The position numbers and the translations under genes are program-made. A stretch of DNA of 64,000 bases. Source: Muribaculaceae bacterium (GTDB lineage Bacteria > Bacteroidota > Bacteroidia > Bacteroidales > Muribaculaceae). The DNA lies in assembly GCA_017557425.1 (NCBI GenBank), contig JAFYYU010000015.1, positions 1 to 64,000 of the forward strand. Reading direction: 5' to 3'. The first letter of the stretch is position 1; each line of letters starts with the position of its first letter. A model generated the notes under the pieces. The model saw only the letters and a list, made by a program, of their open reading frames with translations. It was not told where the DNA came from and made no database searches. Shown in pieces: positions 25,575-36,015 of the stretch.

Positions 25575-26804
25575 ATGGGTTTACCATTAAGGATAGCGTG
25601 TCGCTACCTGATGTCCCGAAAGGGGCACCAGGCCGTTAACGTCATTTCAATTGTCGCTGTGTGCGGCATTGTTGTGGCTACCGCTGCCCTCATCTGCGTG
25701 TTGAGTGTATTCAACGGATTCCGCGGACTCATCATGGGCAAGCTCGCCATGCTCGACCCACAAGTGGCCATAACAGCCACCCTCGGCAAGACCGTTAATG
25801 ACGCCGATAGCGTCATCAATGCCGTAAGCGGCATCCCCGGAGTAGAACGGGCCGTTCCTGTAATTGAGGATCAAGCGCTTGCGATATACGCACAGATGCA
25901 AATGCCTGTGCACCTCAAGGGTGTTCCCGACGACTACAACACGATGAACCAGATGGACTCGGTCATCGTTGACGGCCAGTGGAAGCTGAGCGACCAGGTA
26001 TCACGGTTTGCCGTGGCTGGAGCAGGACCTGCCATCAGGCTGTGTGTCCGACCCGATTTCCTGGGCATGGTGCACTTGTACGCTCCACAGCGCCAAGGCA
26101 ACGTCAATATCGCCAACCCGATGGAGGCATTCAGGCAAGATTCCTTGTTCGTGTCAGGCATCTTCCAGCTTCAGCAAAACAGCTATGACGCCGACCTCAT
26201 CTACGTCCCCCTGGATATGGCACGTGACCTGTTTGACTACGAGACCGAGGCCACACAAATCGAGGTGAAACTTGCCCCCGGAGCCAATGAGCAGCAAGTC
26301 ATGCGCGCCATCGGCCAGGCGTTAGGCAACGGCTATCAGGTGAAAAACCGCCTGATGCAACAGAGCGAGGCTTACCGACTCGTCAATATCGAGAAGTGGA
26401 TGACATTCCTGCTGCTCACATTTATCCTGATCATTGCCACATTTAACGTCATCAGCACCCTGTCACTGCTCATAATCGAGAAGGATGACAGTATTGCGAC
26501 AATGCGTGCCCTGGGTGCCAATGACCGCCAAATCTCCCGCATTTTTGTCCTTCAAGGGTGGCTCATCACCTTGGCAGGCGCGATTACCGGCGTGGTCATC
26601 GGTCTTATCCTGTGCCTGTGCCAGCAGCAATTCGGCTGGCTTAGACTCAGTGGTGACCCGGCCAACATGATCATCAATGCCTACCCTGTCGAGGTACAAT
26701 GGACCGACGTACTCATCACTCTTGCGCTCGTCGCCGCCGTGGGACTGTTGACAAGCATGGTTACGGCCCTGATTATGCGCCGGCGCCTGACAACCAAGAA
26801 TTAA
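25575..26804 (+). CDS. ABC permease of the LolC/LolE (FtsX-like) type
   Basis: 409 residues. Membrane helix 1 (about 20-45, VNVISIVAVCGIVVATAALICVLSVF), a large periplasmic domain (about 50-270), then three helices (about 275-400) of the FtsX fold, with IEKDDSIATMRALGANDRQISRIFVLQG as the cytosolic coupling loop. This fits subunits of the LolCDE complex that releases lipoproteins from the inner membrane toward the outer membrane. No ATPase gene is adjacent. It begins 18 nt after rbfA. Confidence 0.88.
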   Translation: MGLPLRIACRYLMSRKGHQAVNVISIVAVCGIVVATAALICVLSVFNGFRGLIMGKLAMLDPQVAITATLGKTVNDADSVINAVSGIPGVERAVPVIEDQALAIYAQMQMPVHLKGVPDDYNTMNQMDSVIVDGQWKLSDQVSRFAVAGAGPAIRLCVRPDFLGMVHLYAPQRQGNVNIANPMEAFRQDSLFVSGIFQLQQNSYDADLIYVPLDMARDLFDYETEATQIEVKLAPGANEQQVMRAIGQALGNGYQVKNRLMQQSEAYRLVNIEKWMTFLLLTFILIIATFNVISTLSLLIIEKDDSIATMRALGANDRQISRIFVLQGWLITLAGAITGVVIGLILCLCQQQFGWLRLSGDPANMIINAYPVEVQWTDVLITLALVAAVGLLTSMVTALIMRRRLTTKN

Positions 26805-26819
26805 CAACTAAGAACCAAT

Positions 26820-27281
26820 ATGCTCACTATCAACTCATACGAAGAATTCGCATCGCATCTCGGCGAGGAACTTGGTGCCAGTGACTGGCTCACGGTGGAC
26901 CAGGACCGCATCAACATGTTTGCCGATGCCACGCTCGACCACCAGTGGATTCACGTGGACGTTGAGCGTGCCAAAGCCGAGAGCGCCTATCATAGCACCA
27001 TAGCCCATGGCTACCTGACCATGTCGCTGATTCCCCACTTGTGGAACCAGATTATCGAGGTGAATAACCTGGAGATGCAAGTCAACTACGGCATGGAAAA
27101 GATGCGCTTTGGACAACCGGTCATCACTGGCAGCCGCGTGCGCCTTGTGACCAAGTTGCACAACATTGCAGACCTACGCGGCATCTGCAAGGCTGAAATA
27201 GACTTAAAAATGGAAATCGAGGGACAACGCAAACCCGCCCTGCAAGGCATTGCTTCGTTCCTGTATTACTTTAAGAAATAA
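26820..27281 (+). CDS. MaoC-like (R)-enoyl hydratase/dehydratase
   Basis: 153 residues with a single hot-dog fold. The hydratase signature FADATLDHQWIHVDVERA (about 37-54) supplies the catalytic Asp/His pair, and STIAHGYLTMSLIP follows, as in MaoC/R-hydratase proteins that add water to (R)-enoyl-CoA or act on related thioesters. It follows the permease by 15 nt, and its TAA overlaps the ATG of aroQ by one base (TAATG), so translation of the two is coupled. Substrate not known. Confidence 0.88.
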   Translation: MLTINSYEEFASHLGEELGASDWLTVDQDRINMFADATLDHQWIHVDVERAKAESAYHSTIAHGYLTMSLIPHLWNQIIEVNNLEMQVNYGMEKMRFGQPVITGSRVRLVTKLHNIADLRGICKAEIDLKMEIEGQRKPALQGIASFLYYFKK

Positions 27282-27718
27282 TGGTTATCCACATCATCAA
27301 CGGCCCCAACCTGAACCTCGTAGGCATTCGTGAACCCGAGGTATATGGCAGCCAGTCACTCGACCAGTATCTGGCGGGATTGATTGGGCTTTATCCTGAG
27401 CACACCATCGACGTGTTCCAGAGCAACATCGAGGGTGAAATCGTGGACAGGCTGCAGCAGGTGGGCTTTGAAGATTGTGGAATAGTGCTCAACGCTGGCG
27501 GCTACACCCACACATCGATTGCTATCGCCGATGCTGTGGCCGCCATCACTGCCCCAGTGGTCGAGGTTCACATCAGCAACATCTATAGCCGTGAGCCTTT
27601 CCGCCGCAGGTCGCTTCTGTCCCCTATGTGCAAGGGCATCATCGCGGGCTTCGGTCTCGACAGTTACCGCATTGCCCTCACGGCCCTATTATCAAACGAA
27701 TCAGGTCAAACAACTTGA
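27281..27718 (+). CDS. aroQ: 3-dehydroquinate dehydratase, type II
   Basis: 145 residues, usual for the dodecameric type II enzyme (EC 4.2.1.10) of the shikimate pathway. Motifs: INGPNLNLVGIREPEVYG (active-site Arg and Tyr), LNAGGYTHTS, VVEVHISNIYSREPFRRRS (catalytic His) and KGIIAGFGLDSYRIAL. It converts 3-dehydroquinate to 3-dehydroshikimate. The start codon overlaps the previous stop by one base. Confidence 0.96.
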   Translation: MVIHIINGPNLNLVGIREPEVYGSQSLDQYLAGLIGLYPEHTIDVFQSNIEGEIVDRLQQVGFEDCGIVLNAGGYTHTSIAIADAVAAITAPVVEVHISNIYSREPFRRRSLLSPMCKGIIAGFGLDSYRIALTALLSNESGQTT

Positions 27719-27737
27719 ATAACGACAGCTTGATAAG

Positions 27738-28373
27738 ATGAACGACAAATTAGAGGAATATATCTTGAGCCATATTGATGAGGAGCCTGCAGAGCTGGCA
27801 CGCATTGATCATGACACCCATGTGCAGAATTACTATTGGCACATGTGCTCGGGACACCTGCAGGGTCGTCTTATCAAGATGTTGACCAGCATGATCAAGC
27901 CGCGACGCGTGCTCGAGATCGGCACCTTCAGCGGCTACTCGGCCCTCTGTCTAGCCGAGGGGCTAGTAGATGACGACTGCCGCGTCGACACCATCGAGGT
28001 TAACGACGAGCAGGAAGACTTCATCCGTAAGCATTTGGCCTTATCACCCTTTGGCAAGCGCGTCTGCCTGCACATCGGCGATGCCCGCGACATTGTGCCC
28101 TCGCTGGGCGAACGTTATGATCTCGTGTTTATCGATGCCAACAAACGGCAGTATGAAGAGTATTATGACCTGGTGATGGACCACCTCAACGACGGTGGCT
28201 ACATCATTGCCGACAACACTTTATGGGCAGGCAAAGTGGTGGACCCCAAGGCCCAACATGAAGCCCAAACCCAAGGCATCCTCGCATTTAATGAGAAAGT
28301 TAAACAAGACCCTCGCGTCGAACAAGTCATCATCCCCATGCGCGACGGCCTTACCCTAATTCATAGACTATGA
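27738..28373 (+). CDS. O-methyltransferase (class I, caffeoyl-CoA type)
   Basis: 211 residues. SAM-binding motif I VLEIGTFSGYSALCLAEGL (about 55-73), DTIEVNDEQEDF with the ribose-binding Glu, LVFIDANKRQYEEYYD (metal/substrate site) and YIIADNTLWAGKVVD are typical of the TrmR/caffeoyl-CoA O-methyltransferase family, which in bacteria includes tRNA 5-hydroxyuridine methyltransferases. Given the housekeeping operon, a tRNA-modifying role is plausible but inferred. Its TGA overlaps the next gene's ATG (ATGA). Confidence 0.88.
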   Translation: MNDKLEEYILSHIDEEPAELARIDHDTHVQNYYWHMCSGHLQGRLIKMLTSMIKPRRVLEIGTFSGYSALCLAEGLVDDDCRVDTIEVNDEQEDFIRKHLALSPFGKRVCLHIGDARDIVPSLGERYDLVFIDANKRQYEEYYDLVMDHLNDGGYIIADNTLWAGKVVDPKAQHEAQTQGILAFNEKVKQDPRVEQVIIPMRDGLTLIHRL

Positions 28374-30307
28374 GTACAATGAGTCCCAATCGATCAACAT
28401 TCTACCGCAGAGCCGCTTTATGCTTTGTCGCCATCTTCTCGTTCTTCCTGCAAGGGATTGCAGGGGATTATTACGTTTATCTTACTGATGGGACGGTGCG
28501 TGTGTTTCCCGATTCGTGCGTATTAAAAAAGTTTAAAAGCAGGAAAGACCGTATTTTATACATTTATCCCATAGTAGGTGAACCGTTCAAATACTCCCTA
28601 GATGATATCGCACAGGACACTGAAACGCCGATCAGGAACTTGCCGACTATTAAATCATTCAAGTTTAACAACAAATACAATTATCAGGTTGTTACCGATG
28701 CTTATGGTGTATTCACCAATGACAGCAGCTGCATCACTGTCGAAGTCTCGGGCATTGGCAAACGCCTGACAGCGTCTTTTTCGGCATCTGACGATAATGC
28801 AAAAGTTTATATTGGGGATGAAGAGGTGGTAAGCACAATCAACCGTTTGCGCTACGATTCCGACAAGGTTTTGTCAATAGGATACATGGGGGACTCTATC
28901 CTGACACGTTTTGAGAACAACACTTACGGTTTTAAGCCTTACCGCAAGGAATATGCCCTCAAGGTCATCTTCTTAACCGATCAGGCCACATCTGTGCCGC
29001 GCATCGACATCAATACCGTTGGCGGTGTGAACATCAGCAGCAAGGAAAAATACATTGATGCCGAAATCATCATTGACGGCAAAGGGGCATTCCCTTCAAT
29101 GACCGACTCGGTAAAAGTCAGAGGGCGCGGTAACACAAGCTGGTCCTCGGACCCCAATGCCAAAAATCCCTACCGCCTCAAGTTTGCAGAGAAGGTTAAG
29201 CCTCTTGGCATGACCAACGGCAAGAACTGGGTGCTTTTAGCCAACAAAATGCCCGGCTCCATGTTGACCAATGCCTACGGCATGAAAATCGCCAGCCTGA
29301 TTGGCACCCCTTATCCCAACAATATCATCCCTGTTGATCTTTATGTCAACGGCGTCTATAAGGGGAATTACAATCTTACTGAAAAAGTGGGACTCTATAA
29401 CAATAGCGTGGAACTGGACAACGAGAAAGTAGCAGCCCTGTTGGAACTGGACGATTACTTTGACGAGGAAGAGGGCCAGAAATTTACATCCTCTCCCTAC
29501 AGTATACCTGTCAACATAAAAGAGCCTGACTTTGGTGTTGACACTACAATGCTAACATTAAACATCATCAAATATCGTTTCAACAGATTCGCCACAGCGG
29601 TTTCTCTTGGCAGGGGGATTACCGATCATGTCGACACCGACTATCTCGCCCGTTACCTGCTGACAAGCGATCTGATATACAACAGAGAGTTGTTCCATCC
29701 CAAGAGCGTGTTTTGCTATAACGTGGATTTATCTGACAACAACAGCAAGTTCGTTTTTGGGCCTATTTGGGATCTTGACTGGGGGTTCGGTTATACAGAA
29801 ATATGGACTTCCTACTTTAACCGAAATGCGACAAAAGACTTTTTCGCGAACTCAAGCGGCTTGCAACAGAGTAAGTTTTTTTGCGCATTACGGAATGAAC
29901 CGAAGGTCGCCAGACGGATATTTGAGTTGTGTAGGGACTTCGTGAAAAATGATCTTGATGAGTTGTGTGAGTACTTTGAGGACTATTATTTATATGCCAA
30001 GCCCTCTCTTGAAAGCAGCACGTCGGCATACCCAGATCCAACTAATTACGCCGTGCAATCGGTTCAGGCAGCCACATGGATCAGGCAACGCGCCAATTAT
30101 CTCCTCAATAAACTCAAGCAAGAGATGAGGATGCCCGGTGATGTAGACGATGACGGAATCATCACAATCAAAGACGTGACCACGCTCATCGACTATCTCA
30201 TTGGGATTGCAGAACTGTCTAACGACTTGAATGCCGATGTTAATCAAGACGGCGTAATAACCATTCAAGACACGATCGTCCTTATTGACATGTTATTAAA
30301 TAAGTAA
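28370..30307 (+). CDS. CotH-family kinase-like secreted protein with dockerin repeats
   Basis: 645 residues. Signal peptide (about 15-32, LCFVAIFSFFLQGIAG). N-terminal beta-rich part (33-215), then a CotH domain (about 225-580): VKVRGRGNTSW, KNPYRLKF, GKNWVLLAN, LYVNGVYKGNYNLTEKV and FGPIWDLDWGFGY, the residues that in spore CotH kinases bind ATP and metal. The C-terminus (about 585-645) is a dockerin pair: GDVDDDGIITIKDVTTLIDYL and ADVNQDGVITIQDTIVLIDML. Proteins like this occur on Bacteroidota surfaces and may bind polysaccharide; activity is not shown. The start overlaps the preceding stop by 4 nt, tying a secreted protein to a housekeeping operon. Confidence 0.85.
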   Translation: MSTMSPNRSTFYRRAALCFVAIFSFFLQGIAGDYYVYLTDGTVRVFPDSCVLKKFKSRKDRILYIYPIVGEPFKYSLDDIAQDTETPIRNLPTIKSFKFNNKYNYQVVTDAYGVFTNDSSCITVEVSGIGKRLTASFSASDDNAKVYIGDEEVVSTINRLRYDSDKVLSIGYMGDSILTRFENNTYGFKPYRKEYALKVIFLTDQATSVPRIDINTVGGVNISSKEKYIDAEIIIDGKGAFPSMTDSVKVRGRGNTSWSSDPNAKNPYRLKFAEKVKPLGMTNGKNWVLLANKMPGSMLTNAYGMKIASLIGTPYPNNIIPVDLYVNGVYKGNYNLTEKVGLYNNSVELDNEKVAALLELDDYFDEEEGQKFTSSPYSIPVNIKEPDFGVDTTMLTLNIIKYRFNRFATAVSLGRGITDHVDTDYLARYLLTSDLIYNRELFHPKSVFCYNVDLSDNNSKFVFGPIWDLDWGFGYTEIWTSYFNRNATKDFFANSSGLQQSKFFCALRNEPKVARRIFELCRDFVKNDLDELCEYFEDYYLYAKPSLESSTSAYPDPTNYAVQSVQAATWIRQRANYLLNKLKQEMRMPGDVDDDGIITIKDVTTLIDYLIGIAELSNDLNADVNQDGVITIQDTIVLIDMLLNK

Positions 30308-30364
30308 TTCTAACTCCTATGCCGGCATATCGGCTAAATGGAGAACCACCATAAACGGATATAA

Positions 30365-30412
30365 AATCAAATCCCGCAAGCTGTGGTACAGCCTGCGGGA
30401 TTTGATTGTTTT
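30365..30412. terminator. Bidirectional terminator between the rbfA operon and the minus-strand gene
   Basis: AATCAAATCCCGCA (30365-30378) pairs with TGCGGGATTTGATT (30394-30407), with an inner GCTG/CAGC stem. Confidence 0.85.
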
Positions 30413-30424
30413 AAATAAACGTAA

Positions 30425-30943
30425 TTAGTTCTGGATTGTTGCGAAACGCACGAAAGTCATCGTCTCGCCATCCTTTGTCATCTCGAGCATGTTGTCGCCC
30501 ACCTTGACGGTATTGGTCTCGGGCTCAGCAAATTGTGCTTTAAACTCGGCACTATTCATCATTTGCTTAATTTGGGATGTAACCATGGGGTTGTTGGATA
30601 CCTTGCCGTTCATCGACACGCTGAGCAAGTCTGCTTTATAGGTGTCCATGTCGGGAGTGAGCGTCAGTTGGTCACCATCGAGGGTATAAGTGCCCTTATA
30701 TTCAATGGCGGTGGCGACTTCCAATGCCATGGTAGGTGCCGGTTCCGATGCTTCGGTCAATTCGTTAACGTAGTAGAACGTGCCATCCTCATTAAAAGTG
30801 AAAGTGAGGTTCTGTGCCGAAAACGAGCCATCCTCTTCAGTCTCAACAATAGGTTGCATGCTGCGCCAGGTTGCGCAAATGGATTGTGCCTGCACGGTCA
30901 TGACCGAAATCAAGGCGATCAGTGAAAATAAAACCTTCTTCAT
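30425..30943 (-). CDS. Small secreted lipocalin-like protein, paralogue 1
   Basis: 172 residues from the ATG at 30943 (MKKVLFSLIALISVMTVQAQ, signal peptide). The mature protein begins SICATWRSMQP and shows repeated beta-strand segments with FTFNEDGTFYYV and YKGTYTLDGDQLTLTPD, the pattern of lipocalin-like, copper-resistance-like beta barrels. The gene at 31153-31689 is a paralogue with the same signal sequence and framework. Each has its own TATCTTTG promoter. Function not known; extracytoplasmic ligand binding is a guess. Confidence 0.75.
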   Translation of the reverse strand: MKKVLFSLIALISVMTVQAQSICATWRSMQPIVETEEDGSFSAQNLTFTFNEDGTFYYVNELTEASEPAPTMALEVATAIEYKGTYTLDGDQLTLTPDMDTYKADLLSVSMNGKVSNNPMVTSQIKQMMNSAEFKAQFAEPETNTVKVGDNMLEMTKDGETMTFVRFATIQN

Positions 30944-30971
30944 AATCAATTTTGTTTGTTTAATAACATCG

Positions 30972-30979
30972 CAAAGATA
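30972..30979 (-). promoter_or_regulatory. Promoter -7 box for paralogue 1
   Basis: Minus strand TATCTTTG, leader about 30 nt. Confidence 0.65.
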
Positions 30980-31085
30980 ATCACAATTTTCATGCCAACA
31001 CACATTTAGGCGTTTTTTTGAGATTTTTGTGTTGACCGTATAGTTGCATCGACATGGTTTACGAGGAGCTCAAGTATGCAGTCGT

Positions 31086-31130
31086 TCAATAAAAAGTCCC
31101 ACAAGCTTTGACTAGCCGCGGGACCTTTTT
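31086..31130 (-). terminator. Terminator of paralogue 2
   Basis: On the minus strand GGTCCC/GGGAC arms are followed by TTTTTATT; the stem has internal mismatches. Confidence 0.6.
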
Positions 31131-31152
31131 TCTCTCAAGAGGCATATTATCC

Positions 31153-31689
31153 TCAGTGCTTGATGGTCACAATGCGAATCAGTTTTTCAGTATTACCCTT
31201 CGCATCTGTGAGTTCAAGCATCGAGCCGTTAGCGTCCAATTTGACTGTGTAGGTGTCATTCTTGAATCCTTTGGCTGCTTTGGTCTTGGTCTCATCATTG
31301 TTGAATACATCATTAAAGCCAGCTTTCAGTTCAGGCGCGTTAATCACCTTGCCGTTTTCTGATATGCTGATTAACTCCAATGTCAACGTATTAAAGTCAA
31401 CTTTTAACACCAGCTTGTTGCCTTCCTGGGTATAGGTGCCCTTAACGTTCGCTACAAGTGCGACTTCCCTTTCTTTAGTCTGTGACGGTTTTGTAGAATA
31501 GGTAATATCGGCTGCTGAAGCAAAGGTACCATCCTCATTAAAGGTATAGGTGTCGGTAAACGTCGAATAAGTACCATTATTCCCGTTATTGACTTCAGGC
31601 TGCATGCTTTGCCAAGAACCACATACTGATTGTGCCTGGACGGTCATGACCGCCATCAAGGCAACGAGTGAAAATAAAACCTTTTTCAT
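31153..31689 (-). CDS. Small secreted lipocalin-like protein, paralogue 2
   Basis: 178 residues; signal MKKVLFSLVALMAVMTVQAQ nearly identical to the neighbouring paralogue, and mature start SVCGSWQSMQPEV. The core YTFNEDGTFASAADITYS and VKGTYTQEGNKLVLKVDF aligns with paralogue 1, while the C-terminal half has diverged more. This is a tandem duplication with separate promoters (31715-31722) and terminators, so the pair may be independently regulated. A run of eight C lies 60 nt upstream of the -7 box. Function not known. Confidence 0.75.
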   Translation of the reverse strand: MKKVLFSLVALMAVMTVQAQSVCGSWQSMQPEVNNGNNGTYSTFTDTYTFNEDGTFASAADITYSTKPSQTKEREVALVANVKGTYTQEGNKLVLKVDFNTLTLELISISENGKVINAPELKAGFNDVFNNDETKTKAAKGFKNDTYTVKLDANGSMLELTDAKGNTEKLIRIVTIKH

Positions 31690-31714
31690 ATTTTGTAAAT
31701 ATTTGAATCCATTG

Positions 31715-31722
31715 CAAAGATA
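31715..31722 (-). promoter_or_regulatory. Promoter -7 box for paralogue 2
   Basis: Minus strand TATCTTTG with TTTTTGAT upstream. Confidence 0.65.
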
Positions 31723-31815
31723 ATCAAAAAATCAATAATCAAAACAATTTCTTGTATTTTTTGAGATATAATCACCTTTAGATCCCCCCCCTGTGTAAAC
31801 TCTCGTCACCATATG

Positions 31816-31854
31816 ACAAAAAAATGTGGAGACACAAAACCTTGCGTCTCCACA
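31816..31854 (-). terminator. Terminator of eno
   Basis: TGTGGAGAC/GTCTCCACA arms (31825-31833, 31846-31854); on the minus strand TTTTTTTG follows. Confidence 0.85.
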
Positions 31855-31897
31855 ATACTGATGCCTCAAATAATCAGCCTAATGCGCCGATATGGGA

Positions 31898-33208
<1,311 letters not shown>

Positions 33209-33252
33209 TCACAAATATTATTGGTAAAAATATAAATTTCACTTATCGACTG

Positions 33253-33260
33253 CAAAGTTA
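33253..33260 (-). promoter_or_regulatory. Promoter -7 box of eno
   Basis: Minus strand TAACTTTG; leader about 45 nt. Confidence 0.65.
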
Positions 33261-33628
33261 CTGCATTTTGAGCGCAAAACAAACAAGCCAGACCGTTTTT
33301 TTGTCAAAATGCCATATGACATAGCAAAAGTGGACCCAAATCATGTGATAATTGTCCGCCCAAAGCTGATTTGTCGATAAAAAACCTCACTTTGTCTAAT
33401 CATTTTGCACATGTGGTTCAATAAAATGTACTTTTGTAACGGTATAAAACGAGGGCAGTTGCCGAGTTTTGTGCCACACTCACAATTTTTGGGTACCAAA
33501 AAGGACATCAGTTACATTTTCATAACCACAAGTTTATAGTTTTTATTGGACACACACATCAATCCGTTGCTTCGGCCTGAAGCGGCGGATTGTGCTTAAT
33601 AAGGCTTGCACGGCTACGTATAAATCAC

Positions 33629-33636
33629 TACCTTTG
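33629..33636 (+). promoter_or_regulatory. Promoter -7 box of the L,D-transpeptidase gene
   Basis: TACCTTTG in the context TAAATCACTACCTTTGCA; leader about 35 nt. Confidence 0.65.
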
Positions 33637-33673
33637 CATCCACAACCACCAAACAATAGCTATTCGATAAGAT

Positions 33674-34315
33674 ATGCATGACCGCTTGAAACTCATCATC
33701 ACGTTGCTGCTTGTGCCCATCCTGGGGACAGCATGCTCTGGCAACGCCAGTGAAACCCAACCCGTTCCTCAACCCGTCAAAGCCGAAGTCACGGCACCGC
33801 CCACCCTACCAGACAGCCCTACCGGCACGGCGTTTATCGTCGTCTCGAAACGGGACCAAACGCTCAGCGTCTATGACCTGAACGCGTCGGGCGACACCGT
33901 CATGGTGGCCCAGTTCCCCTGCTGCATGGGCAAGAACAAGGGCAATAAAGTGAAACGCGGCGACATGCGCACACCCGAGTCCCCCGCAGGCAAGCCCTTC
34001 AAGATCACCATGATACAGGATGCATCCACGTGGCATCACGATTTTAAGGACGGCCGTGGCAACATCAAAGCCTACGGTAACTGGTTCCTGCGACTGGAAA
34101 CGCCAGGCCACAGGGGCATCGGCATCCACGGCAGCACCAACAACGAGAACACCGTCCCCGGCCGCGCCAGCGAAGGCTGCATCCGCCTGCTCGACAAGGA
34201 CATCATCACCCTCAAGGAGCACTTCGCCTACGTCGGCATGCCCGTCATCGTCCAGCCCGAAGACCAGGCACCTCTCCCCTGGGAACTCCGCGCCCGCCAG
34301 CGCAATACGAATTAA
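33674..34315 (+). CDS. L,D-transpeptidase (YkuD domain) lipoprotein
   Basis: 213 residues. Signal with lipobox LGTAC (Cys21), then a Pro-rich spacer (TQPVPQPVKAEVTAPP), then a YkuD domain (about 50-195). The catalytic motif is complete: IGIHGSTNNENTV with SEGCIRL (nucleophilic Cys in the SxGC(I/V)R box, about residue 176). Such enzymes make 3-3 crosslinks in peptidoglycan or attach proteins to it, from the periplasm. It stands alone on the plus strand, and its 3' side is the boundary of the surface-protein array. Confidence 0.9.
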   Translation: MHDRLKLIITLLLVPILGTACSGNASETQPVPQPVKAEVTAPPTLPDSPTGTAFIVVSKRDQTLSVYDLNASGDTVMVAQFPCCMGKNKGNKVKRGDMRTPESPAGKPFKITMIQDASTWHHDFKDGRGNIKAYGNWFLRLETPGHRGIGIHGSTNNENTVPGRASEGCIRLLDKDIITLKEHFAYVGMPVIVQPEDQAPLPWELRARQRNTN

Positions 34316-34340
34316 TAATTTTCAGATACACTATAACAAA

Positions 34341-34386
34341 CGGCCGGCTGAGGGAATCAGTCGGTCATTTTTGAGGTGGCACCAGC
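34341..34386. repeat. Terminator hairpin plus tRNA-tail-like repeat, copy R0 (diverged)
   Basis: CGGCCGGCTGA-GGGAA-TCAGTCGGTC hairpin followed by ATTTTTGAGGTGGCACC. It resembles R1-R3 (TTTTTGATGTGGTACC) with several changes and serves as a bidirectional terminator between the L,D-transpeptidase and DUF285 genes. Confidence 0.6.
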
Positions 34387-34438
34387 AATTATTACCCTCT
34401 CAGAGAGCATAAGGGATTTGTCATAGTTTGCAGGAGAT

Positions 34439-35983
34439 TTAATTCGGCCAGCTACCGCACAGCAGGTAGTCGATCAGGGTGGTTACGTCGCTGATGTTCA
34501 CGCTGCCGTCCTGGTCGCAGTCGGCAGCACTCAGGTTAACGCCGCTGGCGTTGCCGCTCAGCAGATAGTCGATCAAGGTAGTCACGTCGCTGATGTTCAC
34601 GCTGCCGTCGCCGTTCACGTCACCGCGCGAATAAGCAGGCTTCTCGCTAAAGTAGCCCGGGTTGCTGGGGCCACCGTCAATGTGGGCATAAGCGGCATCC
34701 ACATGGTTGGCATCGTAGGTCGTGCCTTTGCCGCCCACCAGGCTGGTGCAGCCATAGAACATATTGTTTGAAGAGGTCACTGCTGCTGTACTCCAAGCAT
34801 CGCCCACATAGATGGTTTTCAAGTATGGACAATTCCAGAACATCCACATCATATAGTTCACATCGGCCGTGTTGAAACTGCTCAAGTCAAGACTCGTTAA
34901 GGATTTGCAACCATCGAACAAATTGCTCATATTGGTCACATTGGCCGTGTTGAAACTGCTCACATTAAGGCTTTTCAAAGCTATGCAATCAGAGAACATC
35001 CCCGCCATATCGGTCACGTTGGCCGTGTTGAAGTTGCTCACGTCAAGGCTTGTCAAGGCACTGCAGCCAGAGAACATGTTACGCATATTAGCCACATCTG
35101 CAGTATTGAAGTGGCTCACGTCAAGGCTCGTCAAGTTACTGCAGTCAGAGAACATGGAGGACATGTCGGTTACTTTTGCGGTATTGAAGTGGCTCACATC
35201 AAGATTTGTCAAAGCACCGCAATTCAAGAACACGGATGACATGTATTCCACATTAGCGGTATTGAAGTGGCTCACATCTATATTTGTCAAACTGCTGCAT
35301 CCCCAGAACAGGCCTGACATGTATTGCACATTCGCAGTGTTGAAGTGACTCACGTCAAGACTTGTTAAACTGGAGCATCCCTCGAAAGTGACAGCCATAT
35401 ATTTCACGTTAGCGGTGTTGAAACTGCTCACATCAAGGCTCGTCAAACCTTTGCACCCTCCGAACATATTAGATATGTTTACCACTTTATCGGTGTTGAA
35501 ATGGCTCAGGTCAAGGCTCGTCAAACCGGTGCAATTATAGAACATGCTATTCATGTCGGTCACATTTCGGGTGTTGAAATGACTCAAGTCAAGTCTCGTC
35601 AAGTTACTGCAGTCAAAAAACATGCAGGACATATCAGTCACCTGAGACGTGTTGAGGTATTGCATACCCGTGAAAGACTGAAGGTATTGCATACTCATAA
35701 ACCAATTGTGGGTTGATGTGGGACGCGCACTGGCGAAAGACGAGTTGAACACAACCCGCGTGACCGACGAATTACTGCCGTCGTTGTACCAGCCGGGATT
35801 GTTGCTGCCCGTGTTCAGGTCATAGGTCGTTCCCGTGCGGGAACTGCGCAGGTTGTCATAATAGAACGTCAGCGTCGTGTTAGACGACGTATAGCATGCA
35901 TATGCCTCAGCAGCCACCGCACTTATTGAACACAGCAGGCAGGCCACGAGGGCGAGCACGTTAAAATATAGTCTCTTGTTCAT
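34439..35983 (-). CDS. BspA-like surface protein with 11 DUF285 repeats and dockerin pair
   Basis: 514 residues. Signal peptide to about residue 25 (AVAAEAYA). After an entry domain (SNTTLTFYYDNLRSSRTGTT), eleven 26-residue repeats run from about 105 to 395, each of the form NTANVTDMSxMFxxCxxLTSLDVSxF (DUF285, a relative of leucine-rich repeats in BspA and mycoplasmal surface proteins). A closing domain (GGPSNPGYFSEKP) precedes two dockerin units (GDVNGDGSVNISDVTTLIDY and DCDQDGSVNISDVTTLIDYL). Probable surface adhesin or display protein; partner unknown. It lies 32 nt downstream of its shorter paralogue in one operon. Confidence 0.88.
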   Translation of the reverse strand: MNKRLYFNVLALVACLLCSISAVAAEAYACYTSSNTTLTFYYDNLRSSRTGTTYDLNTGSNNPGWYNDGSNSSVTRVVFNSSFASARPTSTHNWFMSMQYLQSFTGMQYLNTSQVTDMSCMFFDCSNLTRLDLSHFNTRNVTDMNSMFYNCTGLTSLDLSHFNTDKVVNISNMFGGCKGLTSLDVSSFNTANVKYMAVTFEGCSSLTSLDVSHFNTANVQYMSGLFWGCSSLTNIDVSHFNTANVEYMSSVFLNCGALTNLDVSHFNTAKVTDMSSMFSDCSNLTSLDVSHFNTADVANMRNMFSGCSALTSLDVSNFNTANVTDMAGMFSDCIALKSLNVSSFNTANVTNMSNLFDGCKSLTSLDLSSFNTADVNYMMWMFWNCPYLKTIYVGDAWSTAAVTSSNNMFYGCTSLVGGKGTTYDANHVDAAYAHIDGGPSNPGYFSEKPAYSRGDVNGDGSVNISDVTTLIDYLLSGNASGVNLSAADCDQDGSVNISDVTTLIDYLLCGSWPN

Positions 35984-36015
35984 AATCGGTGTGGTTTATA
36001 GGTTAGTTAAGTCAT

